A DNA stretch of 64,000 nucleotides from assembly GCA_947500055.1 (NCBI GenBank), contig CANMQO010000006.1, positions 1 through 64,000 of the forward strand. The letters are read 5' to 3'. Position numbers and translations under genes: made by a program. Numbering within the stretch: the first letter of the stretch is position 1; each line of letters starts with the position of its first letter. Positions 8,557-18,155 of this stretch are shown in pieces. Below the pieces are notes generated by a model. It saw only the letters and a program-made list of their open reading frames with translations. It was not told the origin of the DNA and did no database searches. The stretch is from an uncultured Paracoccaceae bacterium. Lineage in GTDB: Bacteria > Pseudomonadota > Alphaproteobacteria > Rhodobacterales > Rhodobacteraceae.

Positions 8557-8649
8557 ATGGGGCCGGGTTGAGGCAAATAAAACTGCGCAATCTATCTTGT
8601 CCTTTTCCCACCACATGCCATGGTCGCAACAGATTAAGGGAGTCTGCGA

Positions 8650-9351
8650 ATGACCCAGCCCATCGATCTCTATTTCTGGCCAACGCCCAACGGATGGAAA
8701 GCCTCCATCGCGCTGGAAGAGATGGAATTGCCCTATACGTTGCATCTGGTGGATATCGGGGCGGGTGATCAGTTCAAATCGGAGTTCCTGAAAATCGCTC
8801 CCAACAACCGGATGCCCGCGATCATTGATCACGACGGGCCGGATGGCGCGCCGATCTCGGTTTTTGAATCCGGGGCAATCCTGCAATATCTGGCACGCAA
8901 GACCGGGTGGTTTTACGGCGAAACCGAACGGGACCGGATTGCAGTTGATCAATGGTTGATGTGGCAAATGGGTGGGTTGGGGCCGATGGCCGGTCAGGCA
9001 CATCACTTTCTGAAATACGCGCCCGCGATGGATCCCCCAAATGATCTGCCTTATGCAAAGGACAGATATCGGGCGGAAACCGCGCGGCTTTACGGGGTCT
9101 TGGACCGGCAGCTTGCAGAGCATGAATTTGTTGCCGGAGATTTCTATTCCATCGCGGATATGTCGATCTGGGGCTGGGCTTCGCTTTGGGAAGGACAGCA
9201 GCAAACACTGGATGACAAACCCCATATGGCGCGCTGGTTGGCTATGATGGGGGAACGTCCAGGGGTGCAGCGGGGGCGTGCATTAGCGGCTGAGAAGCGC
9301 GGCGATTTTCGAAAAGACAAAGCGGCACAAAGCACGCTTTTCAAAAAATAG
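8650..9351 (+). CDS. Glutathione S-transferase family protein (YfcG/YghU-like)
   Basis: 233 residues: thioredoxin-like N-terminal domain (YFWPTPNGWKASIALEEMEL, cis-Pro region NNRMPAIIDHD, glutathione-binding ESGAILQYLA) and an all-helical C-terminal domain with the N-capping segment IADMSIWGW. The TPNG(W)K active-site region and overall pattern match the Nu-class or YfcG/YghU group, known for glutathione-dependent disulfide reductase activity. ATG 8650 is preceded by AGGGAG. It stands alone on this strand, so the physiological substrate is unknown. Confidence 0.88.
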   Translation: MTQPIDLYFWPTPNGWKASIALEEMELPYTLHLVDIGAGDQFKSEFLKIAPNNRMPAIIDHDGPDGAPISVFESGAILQYLARKTGWFYGETERDRIAVDQWLMWQMGGLGPMAGQAHHFLKYAPAMDPPNDLPYAKDRYRAETARLYGVLDRQLAEHEFVAGDFYSIADMSIWGWASLWEGQQQTLDDKPHMARWLAMMGERPGVQRGRALAAEKRGDFRKDKAAQSTLFKK

Positions 9352-9416
9352 CGGTAACCAATTATTAGCCGGAATTGCCTAAGAATCACTCAAATTGAAA
9401 GAGTGAGGCTAGTCAA

Positions 9417-9746
9417 ATGCAATACCGTCCACATCGCTACAACACACAATATCCCATCGAAATGCAAACCCCGGCCGGAAACCAAAAGTGCAAGGTCATC
9501 GACGTTCACAATGCGGGCGCCCGGATCGAAGGACTGCGCGATGTTAAGCGGGGTGACAAGGTGAAGCTGGTCATCCTCAGCCATAAGGTTGACGCGCTGA
9601 TACAATGGGCATCGGGTGATCGGGCCGGGCTAACCTTCCGCCCCCAGATATCCGATGATCAGGTTGACACCTTGCGTTATCGACGCGACCCACGACAGGT
9701 GCACCGACAAGGCACAGTCGGCTTTGGCTTTGCGGAGATGCGGTAG
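9417..9746 (+). CDS. PilZ-domain protein (putative c-di-GMP binding)
   Basis: A 109-residue single-domain protein. The N-terminus YRPHRYNTQYPIEM, the following DVHNAGARIEG turn and beta-strands ending in AGLTFRPQIS match a PilZ barrel, where an RxxxR-like N-terminal motif and a D/NxSxxG-like motif bind c-di-GMP. Here the first motif (RPHRYN) and second (DVHNAG) are not fully canonical, so ligand binding is likely but not certain. With chemotaxis genes elsewhere in the window it may take part in motility or surface regulation; that is inference. Confidence 0.7.
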   Translation: MQYRPHRYNTQYPIEMQTPAGNQKCKVIDVHNAGARIEGLRDVKRGDKVKLVILSHKVDALIQWASGDRAGLTFRPQISDDQVDTLRYRRDPRQVHRQGTVGFGFAEMR

Positions 9747-9753
9747 GATTGAC

Positions 9754-10365
9754 TTAATCCTGTTCAGGCTCAGGTTCTTCGATCAGATATTTCTGAAGCC
9801 CGATAATCTGCATCCAAAGAAACACGAACAAAACAGCGGGAAATGCGAATGTCTCCAGCTTGACCCAAAGGTCGGTACTTTGGGTCCGCCAAATCACCTC
9901 GTTCGCGACGGCAAGGGTGGCAAACATGATCGTCAAGCGGCGGGTGAAAATCATCCACCCCTCTTCGCGCATGGGCAGGAATTCTTCCATCACATATTGC
10001 AGATAGCTGCGGCCTTGCAGCAATCCGATCAGAAGAATGCCTGCCATACAGCCATAGACGATACTGGTCTTCATCTTGAAGAACCGTTCGTCGTTGAAAT
10101 AGGCCGTCAATCCACCAAAGAAGATGACCATGAAAGCTGTAAAAACCTGCATGCGGCTTAGCTTTCCCGTCAGCATCCACAAGATCGCCATCGCGACCAG
10201 CAGGATCGGGACAAAGATCAGCGCCGCGATGATGAAGCCTGTATAGTCGGTCCCGGCAATTGTGAACGTGTCATCCTTGATCCGCAAATAAATCAGGAAA
10301 AACGCCAGTGTCGGCCCTAGTTCAAGAACCTGCTTCAATACCGGATTGATCGGTTTCGCACTCAT
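9754..10365 (-). CDS. yciB: Septation protein A homologue YciB (IspZ)
   Basis: A 203-residue inner-membrane protein with about five to six hydrophobic segments and the family pattern LKQVLELGPTLAFFLIY at the start, TGKLSRMQVFTA, FFGGLTAYFNDERFFKMK and a WRTQSTDLWVK-FAFP stretch near the end. ATG 10365 has GAGGGAG upstream. YciB is linked to cell-envelope synthesis and division in enterobacteria. It is last in the ftsY operon, 11 bases after the DMT exporter gene. Confidence 0.9.
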   Translation of the reverse strand: MSAKPINPVLKQVLELGPTLAFFLIYLRIKDDTFTIAGTDYTGFIIAALIFVPILLVAMAILWMLTGKLSRMQVFTAFMVIFFGGLTAYFNDERFFKMKTSIVYGCMAGILLIGLLQGRSYLQYVMEEFLPMREEGWMIFTRRLTIMFATLAVANEVIWRTQSTDLWVKLETFAFPAVLFVFLWMQIIGLQKYLIEEPEPEQD

Positions 10366-10376
10366 GAAATTCTCCC

Positions 10377-11279
10377 TCAGCCCCCGGTTTCCACGATCAC
10401 GGCGCCCAGCGCAACCAGCGTCATCAAAAACAAACGCCGCGGACCAACTTTTTCGCCCAAGATGAACCAACCGATCAATGCCGCGAACACGGTCGAGGTC
10501 TCGCGCAGCACCGCTGCCTCCCCCACCTTGTCCAACCGTGTCGCCATCATCACACCACCAAAGCTGACCCAGGCAATCAACGCCCCCGCGATGCCGCGCC
10601 ACATTAATGGTCCAAGAACCGGAGGGGCAGCCATGCGCCGGTAACGCCACGCTGCCAGCAACGGAAAGTCCAACGACGTCAGAAAGAAGAACCAGGCCAG
10701 AAAGGTGAACGGATCAGGCGATTGGCGAATGCCATAAGCGTCGTAGGTGGTATAAAGCGCCACCATGAAACCGCCCGCCAACGCCCAGATCAACCCGATT
10801 TTCAGGGCGCGCGGATCTATCACCTCCTCCGACAGATTGCGCAGCGCCAAAAGCAGGATGCCGCCCGAAAGGCACGCCACGCCCATCCATTGGATCGGGG
10901 TAAAATGTTCGCCGAAAATCAATGATGCGGCGATGACAGTCACTAAGGGCCCGGTGCCGCGCACCACTGGATAGACAACCGTATAAGCCGCCCGTTCATA
11001 GGCCCGCGCCATGGTCAGTTTATAGACAAAATGGATGACGATCGCGCCCAGCAAAATAAGCACCGCTGCTGCATTGGGCCAAGGCACAACAAACAACGCA
11101 ACTGGCGCTGAAATGACGGCCAGCCAACCGTCGATCGCACCCCTTGCCAGCCAGGGATCATGACGACCCTTTTGCAACGCCCCAAAAACCGCATGTGCCG
11201 CCGCCGACATCAGCGCCAGAAGCGTCGCAAGTCGCGCACCCTCGGGCGTGCCCGCGATGGACACGAGCCACTCACTCAA
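10377..11279 (-). CDS. EamA/DMT-family transporter
   Basis: 300 residues with about ten membrane segments arranged as two EamA repeats; the C-terminal repeat ends in ETSTVFAALIGWFILGEKVGPRRL, a typical EamA feature. Start TTG 11279 overlaps the stop of the upstream secreted-protein gene (TTGA), indicating translational coupling. Substrate unknown; DMT exporters move metabolites such as amino acids. It is co-transcribed with ftsY and yciB. Confidence 0.85.
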   Translation of the reverse strand: MSEWLVSIAGTPEGARLATLLALMSAAAHAVFGALQKGRHDPWLARGAIDGWLAVISAPVALFVVPWPNAAAVLILLGAIVIHFVYKLTMARAYERAAYTVVYPVVRGTGPLVTVIAASLIFGEHFTPIQWMGVACLSGGILLLALRNLSEEVIDPRALKIGLIWALAGGFMVALYTTYDAYGIRQSPDPFTFLAWFFFLTSLDFPLLAAWRYRRMAAPPVLGPLMWRGIAGALIAWVSFGGVMMATRLDKVGEAAVLRETSTVFAALIGWFILGEKVGPRRLFLMTLVALGAVIVETGG

Positions 11280-12117
11280 TTGGGTTGCCAGTCAACCGAC
11301 AATTGCGCCCCGTCAAGCAGAAATCCCGGCATGTCCGCGTCATCCTGGCTTGCCGCAACGCCAATTTGCATCCAGCCCAACCCGCGATCAGAGGCGAATT
11401 TCAAATCAAGCACCCCGTTGGGCGCCGGCAGGGCACGTCCAAAATCCAACGCCTCGGAGCGGCTACGCCGGTCCATCTGCGAAAAACTCAGGCCGCTGAC
11501 AAATTCAGCGACGTCATCGCGGTTGAGGTCTTTCAGTAGCGGTGCATGCGTTGTTTCCAGCATCGCGGTCAATGCGAGCTGGTCCAGATGCAGCCCGAGC
11601 AAGCTCATCTGTGCCGCTCTTGGATCATCAAAATACGCGCCCCCGATAACCGCAGTCGCGTTCAGCACTGTGTCGCCATCAATCTGCGACGTCAGGCTAT
11701 CAATGATCAGCAACCCATCTTCGGGAGAATGTGACAGCTGCAACGACAGCTCTGTCATCGCGCTCTGACCGTTCCGCTGCATGCTACCGCTTACACGAAA
11801 GGCCAAAGCCGACGGCAAGCCATCCCGATCATCAGCAAAATCGGCAGGTGCCGCGCGCCACGCGAATTGCTCAACCTCCGACAACGGACCGTTCCCCGGG
11901 CTCACCGCCTGACACCAGCCCTCTGCCAGCGGTTTTTGTGCGGTATCGCGCAGCGCCAACAATTCGTCCGGCATGGTAAAGTCAAACAGGCCGCTGCCCT
12001 GATATCCAACGATGATACCCACCAGATGCTGCCATCCCGTATTGCACCGTTCGGTATCGGATGCGCGCTGCGCCATCGCGGGATTGGCCAAAATGATCAG
12101 TAAACATGCTGCGCGTA

Positions 12118-12121
<4 letters not shown>
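11276..12121 (-). CDS. Secreted hypothetical protein in the ftsY operon
   Basis: 281 residues with a clear signal peptide (IRAACLLIILANPAMAQ), so periplasmic. It has two Cys in the first third (CNTGW and WCQAV) that could form a disulfide. The rest is predicted mixed alpha/beta, with no enzyme motif I recognise. ATG 12121 overlaps the ftsY stop (ATGA) and its own stop overlaps the DMT gene start. The tight coupling suggests a conserved operon, but the role is unknown. Confidence 0.7.
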
Positions 12122-13404
<1,283 letters not shown>

Positions 13405-13467
13405 GGGCGCGCCCTGAAGAAAATTACTCTTCTTCACCTAATGGTTGGCGGGCGCGGATGCAAAGGG

Positions 13468-14106
13468 TCAGGTGCCCCAACCCAGCGCGAAGCTCGCCAA
13501 AAACAAGAATTGTGCACCCCAGTAGAAGATCCAGACCACAAATGGCATGATCCGCCGCAACCGGCTGTCAGCGGGCAATACAAAAAGCTCCATACCCAGC
13601 ACCGCGTCGGACAGGATGAACAACAGCGCGGCAATCAAGCCCAGGCGCGCAGTGGGCGGTAGACCGATAGCGACGAGCCCCATCGTCAGGATGATCGCAA
13701 CATAGCCCAGAACAGGCCAGCGCAACGCACCTGCATGTGCAAACAGCACCGCCGCCATGCCAAGGCCAAAACAGATCAACACAAGGCTGCCGGCACCAAT
13801 CGCCACCCCACCACCAGCGGCCATCAGCAATGCCACATAAGCCAGATGCGCCGCAGCAAAGGCGGAAAGCCCGGCCAGGAATGCCGCCGGCCCTGTTCGG
13901 GACAAAAAGAAATCACCCACCGATCCGAGGGCCAAGGCCAAGGCCAGCAGCATCGGGCCACCCGACAGGAACGCCGCTAGTGCAAGCCCGGCAACTGAAA
14001 CCGTTTTCACAACTGATTTCAAAGTGCTGGGCGGCTTCCAGCAAAAGGCCACGGTGAACCAGACCGCCGCGATCAGTGATGCGCCAACCAGCGCATGCAT
14101 CATCAT
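13468..14106 (-). CDS. YhhN/TMEM86-family membrane protein (lysoplasmalogenase-like)
   Basis: About 212 residues with eight hydrophobic segments. The family acid motifs are visible: LGSVGDFFLSR near residue 65 and LLFILSDAVLGMELF near 165, which in TMEM86 carry catalytic Asp residues for vinyl-ether lysolipid cleavage. Bacterial YhhN activity is less established. The start is one of three consecutive ATG codons (14106-14100) or GTG 14112; no strong ribosome-binding site is seen, so coupling to the upstream diaphorase gene, whose stop lies a few bases away, is likely. Confidence 0.82.
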   Translation of the reverse strand: MMMHALVGASLIAAVWFTVAFCWKPPSTLKSVVKTVSVAGLALAAFLSGGPMLLALALALGSVGDFFLSRTGPAAFLAGLSAFAAAHLAYVALLMAAGGGVAIGAGSLVLICFGLGMAAVLFAHAGALRWPVLGYVAIILTMGLVAIGLPPTARLGLIAALLFILSDAVLGMELFVLPADSRLRRIMPFVVWIFYWGAQFLFLASFALGWGT

Positions 14107-14114
14107 AGGCACAA

Positions 14115-15800
14115 TCAGATTTCGTCAGAAAAATGTTTCATGACCAGTTTGATCGGGTTTGGGGCGGCCTGCCCCAGCCCGCAGATCGATGCATCCGCCA
14201 TAGTGGTGCAAAGTTCCTCCAGCAACGGCTGGTCCCAGCGATCCGCCTGCATCAGCTTGACCGCCTTTTCACAACCAGCCCGGCAAGGTGTGCATTGTCC
14301 GCAGCTTTCATCTTCGAAGAAGCGCAGCATATTCAACGCAGCATCGCGAGCGCTGTCCTGATCCGACAGCACGACAACGGCAGCCGATCCGATAAAGGTG
14401 CCCAATGGCTGCAAGGTGTCAAAATCCAATGGCACATCATTGATCGACGCAGGCAGCAGCCCGGACGATGGGCCGCCCGGCTGATAGGCTTGAAAAACAT
14501 GGCCTGCGGCCATGCCGCCGGCCGCCGCGATGATATCGGTGATCGTCGAACCTGCGGGTAACAGATATACACCCGGCTTTTCGACCCGGCCCGAAACCGA
14601 GTAAGATCGCAGCCCCGTGCGCCCGTTCTTCTCGGTACTGTTCAGCACTTCTGGGCCTTCCCGGCATACCCGCGCAACCCAAAGCAGGGTTTCGACATTA
14701 TGCACCAGCGTAGGTCGGTCAAAAATCCCGACCTGAGCAACAAATGGCGGACGGTGGCGTGGAATTCCGCGCTTGCCTTCGATGCTTTCGATCATCGCGC
14801 TTTCTTCACCGCAGATATAGGCACCGGCACCCCGGCGCAGGTCAATATACCCCGGCTCGACGACACCTGCATCCTCCAACACCTTGATCTCGCGACGTAA
14901 AATCTCAAGCACTGCCGGATATTCATCACGCATGTAGATAAAGCAGGTTTCGGCCTCGACCGCCCAGGCCGCGATCAGCATGCCTTCAAGAAATTGATGC
15001 GGGGTGCGTTCAAGATAGTACCGGTCCTTAAACGTGCCCGGCTCACCCTCATCGCCATTGATGGCCAGATAACGGGGGCCGGGATTGGCCCGTACAAATC
15101 CCCATTTCTTGCCCGACGGGAATCCAGCGCCACCCAATCCGCGCAGGCCAGATGACAGCACCTTGTCTTGGACCTCCTCCCAATCGCCATTGTCGCGCAA
15201 GGCAGCCAGCGTGGCATAACCCCCGTTTTCGGCATAGGCCGCATAGGCCTCGTAATCGGGCAAATGCGCATGTGTGTCATCAGCGGTTATCGCGGCTTCG
15301 ACCTTTGCAACGGTGGCATGGTCGATATGGTTGTGGCCCAGTTCCAGAACGGGGGCTGTGTCGCAACGGCCCATACAGGGCGCACGCAACACACGAACTT
15401 GCGACGCGTCCAGACCATCCTCCAGCGCGGATTTCAGTGCCTGCGCCCCGGCAAGTTCACATGACAAAGAATCGCAAACCCGTATTGTCAGGGCCGGTGG
15501 CGGGGTTTCACCTTCTTTGACCACATCAAAATGGGCGTAAAAGCTGGCAACTTCGTAAACTTCGGCCTGCGACATCCGCATCTCTTCGGCCAAAGCGCGT
15601 AAATGCGCCGCTGACAGGCAACCATGAGCATCCTGAACTAAATGCAGAAATTCGATCAGCAAATCACGGCGCCGGGGCCGATCACCCATAAGCGCCTTGA
15701 CCTCCTCCCAAGCCGCATCATCCAGTTGACGGCCTTTTGTCGTGTGCCGACCTTTGCCTTTGCCGGATTTCCAAACGCCTTCGCGGTTATCAAGTGCCAT
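14115..15800 (-). CDS. Fused NuoE-NuoF-type diaphorase (formate dehydrogenase gamma-beta-like)
   Basis: 561 residues. Residues 1-190 form a NuoE/FdsG thioredoxin-like [2Fe-2S] domain with Cys109, Cys114, Cys142 and Cys146. From about 200 comes a NuoF/FdsB module with FMN motif GLGGAGFPSGKKW (221-233), NADH-site NGDEGEPGTFKDR (248-260), GAGAYICGEESAM and a C-terminal [4Fe-4S] SCGQCTPCR...SICGLGQ. It would transfer electrons to NAD+. Such fusions accompany molybdenum formate dehydrogenases, but no alpha subunit, FdhD or other partner adjoins: the next gene is YhhN-like. The first about 20 residues are basic. ATG 15800 is divergent from alkB. Confidence 0.88.
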   Translation of the reverse strand: MALDNREGVWKSGKGKGRHTTKGRQLDDAAWEEVKALMGDRPRRRDLLIEFLHLVQDAHGCLSAAHLRALAEEMRMSQAEVYEVASFYAHFDVVKEGETPPPALTIRVCDSLSCELAGAQALKSALEDGLDASQVRVLRAPCMGRCDTAPVLELGHNHIDHATVAKVEAAITADDTHAHLPDYEAYAAYAENGGYATLAALRDNGDWEEVQDKVLSSGLRGLGGAGFPSGKKWGFVRANPGPRYLAINGDEGEPGTFKDRYYLERTPHQFLEGMLIAAWAVEAETCFIYMRDEYPAVLEILRREIKVLEDAGVVEPGYIDLRRGAGAYICGEESAMIESIEGKRGIPRHRPPFVAQVGIFDRPTLVHNVETLLWVARVCREGPEVLNSTEKNGRTGLRSYSVSGRVEKPGVYLLPAGSTITDIIAAAGGMAAGHVFQAYQPGGPSSGLLPASINDVPLDFDTLQPLGTFIGSAAVVVLSDQDSARDAALNMLRFFEDESCGQCTPCRAGCEKAVKLMQADRWDQPLLEELCTTMADASICGLGQAAPNPIKLVMKHFSDEI

Positions 15801-15926
15801 TGCGCCATTCCCATGTCAGATTTGCCGCCACCATATCGCCCAAACTTGGGGTAGACCATGCAAATGCGACACCCCAGCGACCAATATGCGCGCCGGTACA
15901 ATTTCCCCTGTTACGGACGGGAACCC

Positions 15927-16958
15927 ATGGTAATTATCCCAAATATGAACCACCCAATGCGCCTTTTTGCAGTTGCGACCCTGATCCCTGTCGGGCTGCT
16001 GGCGTTTGCGGCTTTGTTCGGGGGGTTCTGGGTGTTGATCGCGGTGCTGTATCTCACGGTCTTTACCACCGCGCTTGACCGGATCATCAACATTGTCAGC
16101 CCAGCCAGTGAATTCCCCAGCGGTGATGGCCTGTCGGTCATTTTGGCCTGCGCGCATCTGGCACTGATGCCTCTGGTCGTGATGGCCCTTGCGGGCGGCA
16201 CGCTGACAATCATGGGAAAGGTCGGGCTTTTCTTTGCTGCCGGCCTTTTCTTTGGCCAGGTCAGCAACGCAAATGCGCATGAATTGATCCATCGCAGCAG
16301 GCGCGGCCTGCACCGGCTGGGCATGTGGGTCTATATCTCCATGCTTTTTGGCCATCACACATCTGCCCATGTGCTGGTCCATCATCGCCATGTGGCAACC
16401 GCCGCTGATCCCAACACATCGCGCAAAGGCGAAGGTTTCTACCGCTATGCTATACGCGCCTGGCTGGGATCCTTTGTGCAAGGCTACAAGGCCGAGGCAT
16501 CGCGCCTCCTCCGCATAGATCGCGCCGCCTTGCACAACCCCTATTTGATCTACGTGAGTGGGGCTATCGTGTTGATCGCGCTTGCATTCTGGGCTGGCGG
16601 GGTGAAAGCCGCAATTCTCTATGTCCTGCTGGCAGGCCACGCACAGACCCAGCTCTTGATGTCGGATTATGTACAGCACTACGGGCTGGAACGCACTAGC
16701 AGGGATGGGCGCCCCGAACCGGTCAGCGCACGGCACAGTTGGAATAGCCCGCATTATTTCTCAAGCGCGCTGATGCTGAACGCGACCCGCCACTCCGATC
16801 ATCATGCCCATCCGGCACGGCCCTACCCGGCCCTGACGCTACCTGATGGTGCGCCGATGTTGCCAAGACCATTGCCGTTGATGGCCAGCATCGCGCTTTT
16901 CCCGCCATTATGGCGGCGGATCATGGACCCGCGTACTGAAAGGTGGCGCAATGCGTAG
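15927..16958 (+). CDS. alkB: AlkB-type alkane 1-monooxygenase
   Basis: 343 residues, integral-membrane non-haem di-iron hydroxylase of the fatty-acid-desaturase superfamily. The histidine boxes are in order: NAHELIHR, FGHHTSAHVLVHHRHVATAADP and NATRHSDHHAHP, with six membrane segments. The region usually reading EHNRGHHRHVAT is here AHVLVHHRHVAT, a variant. There is no fused rubredoxin and none adjacent, so the electron donor must come from elsewhere. ATG 15927 has GGACGGGA upstream; ATG 15945 is an alternative. The next two genes follow with overlaps, suggesting one operon. Substrate could be an alkane or another alkyl chain. Confidence 0.88.
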   Translation: MVIIPNMNHPMRLFAVATLIPVGLLAFAALFGGFWVLIAVLYLTVFTTALDRIINIVSPASEFPSGDGLSVILACAHLALMPLVVMALAGGTLTIMGKVGLFFAAGLFFGQVSNANAHELIHRSRRGLHRLGMWVYISMLFGHHTSAHVLVHHRHVATAADPNTSRKGEGFYRYAIRAWLGSFVQGYKAEASRLLRIDRAALHNPYLIYVSGAIVLIALAFWAGGVKAAILYVLLAGHAQTQLLMSDYVQHYGLERTSRDGRPEPVSARHSWNSPHYFSSALMLNATRHSDHHAHPARPYPALTLPDGAPMLPRPLPLMASIALFPPLWRRIMDPRTERWRNA

Positions 16959-17337
16959 CTTCTTACTTCTCCTCTGTCTGGCCAGCCCTGCTGTGGCGCA
17001 GGACACCATGAGCGCAGAGGAATTTGATGCCCATGTCACCGGACGAACGATCACCTATCGGTCGGCCGCCAACCCTGAATACGGGGTCGAGCGATATTTG
17101 ACCGGCAGACGGGTGATGTGGTCGCGTTTTGACGGAATTTGCCAATACGGTGTCTGGTATGAAAGCAAAGGCAATATCTGCTTTCGTTATGATCACGATC
17201 CAGAGCCCAAATGCTGGGCGGTATTCCATGAGCCCGGCGGCATGCGCAGTGTCTTTGTCAATCGCCCCGGCGGAACCGAGATTTGGGAATACCCGGATCG
17301 CAATGACGCACTGATTTGCAACGACCTGTCTTCATGA
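16951..17337 (+). CDS. Secreted hypothetical protein downstream of alkB
   Basis: 128 residues with a signal peptide (RSFLLLLCLASPAVAQ). The mature part has four Cys (CQYG, CFRYD, CWAVF and CNDL), probably two disulfides, and a beta-rich pattern with YGVERYLTGRRVMW and RNDALICND. The start overlaps the alkB stop by eight bases, and its stop overlaps the next gene start (ATGA). Periplasmic; function unknown. Confidence 0.75.
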   Translation: MRSFLLLLCLASPAVAQDTMSAEEFDAHVTGRTITYRSAANPEYGVERYLTGRRVMWSRFDGICQYGVWYESKGNICFRYDHDPEPKCWAVFHEPGGMRSVFVNRPGGTEIWEYPDRNDALICNDLSS

Positions 17338-18155
17338 AACCACCCGCAACGGTCCTGCGCCGGTATGGATTGTCCAGCCCGGCCCATGTGGCCGAAACCG
17401 CAATCGCAAACGTGTGGAAAGTTATCCGCAAGGACAGCACACCCGCAGCGCTAAAAATCTATAAGAACAATGACCCGATGGGCGAAGAAACCGGTTTTGC
17501 GCTCATGCAGGCGCTCAACGGTCAGGGTGGCGCAACGATTTACCATTTTGACCAAAGCGTTGCCGTGATGGAATGGCTGGATGGCCCGTCTCTGGGAGCG
17601 TTAAGTCGCAATGGCAAAGATGATCTGGCAAGCGCGGAGTTGATCCGTGTGGCCGATCAGATGCACGCAGCGCAGCCGGTTGTGACCCTGCCGACGCTTC
17701 GGGCCAATTTTGACGCGCTTATGACCGTCAAAATCGAAGTCACATGGCCCGCCGGGACCAAGCGGGACATCATCATGGCCAGACAGATTGCAGGCCAATT
17801 GCTTAACAGCCAAACGGACCTGTATGCGCTCCACGGGGACTTGCACCATGACAACATCAAGGGAAGTCCGCGCGGATATCTGGCATTTGACGCCAAGGGT
17901 GTGATTGGTGAAAGGGCCTATGAACTGGCCAACGCGTTCCAGAACCCGGTCGATGCAACCGATCTCGTGACCGATCCAACCCGGGCGCTGCGGCTGGCGG
18001 ATATGTGGGGGCAACATTGGCAAATTCCGCCGAAACGCCTGCTGTCATGGGCCGCAGCACATTGTGCATTATCAATCACTTGGGCAGGAAACTTTGGTCA
18101 AAGGGCCCGGACCGATCTGCTTACGATGTTTCTCGGCTTGATTGCCGAACGCTGA
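17334..18155 (+). CDS. APH(6)/streptomycin-phosphotransferase-like kinase
   Basis: 273 residues of the aminoglycoside/hydroxyurea phosphotransferase fold. The catalytic Brenner motif HGDLHHDNIK and the metal-binding Asp in LAFDAKGVIGERAYELANAF are intact, with Lys in AALKIYK as the ATP-site lysine. ATG 17334 overlaps the preceding stop. The family includes streptomycin 6-phosphotransferases, but many chromosomal members phosphorylate unknown small molecules. Its place behind alkB gives no resistance context. Confidence 0.8.
   Translation: MKPPATVLRRYGLSSPAHVAETAIANVWKVIRKDSTPAALKIYKNNDPMGEETGFALMQALNGQGGATIYHFDQSVAVMEWLDGPSLGALSRNGKDDLASAELIRVADQMHAAQPVVTLPTLRANFDALMTVKIEVTWPAGTKRDIIMARQIAGQLLNSQTDLYALHGDLHHDNIKGSPRGYLAFDAKGVIGERAYELANAFQNPVDATDLVTDPTRALRLADMWGQHWQIPPKRLLSWAAAHCALSITWAGNFGQRARTDLLTMFLGLIAER

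Noticed and set aside
14115-15800. Complex I subunits NuoE and NuoF
   Set aside because: The two are fused and no other nuo genes adjoin; formate-dehydrogenase-type diaphorase fits better.
17334-18155. Acquired streptomycin-resistance gene
   Set aside because: Composition matches its neighbours, it is embedded in a coupled chromosomal operon and no mobile element adjoins.
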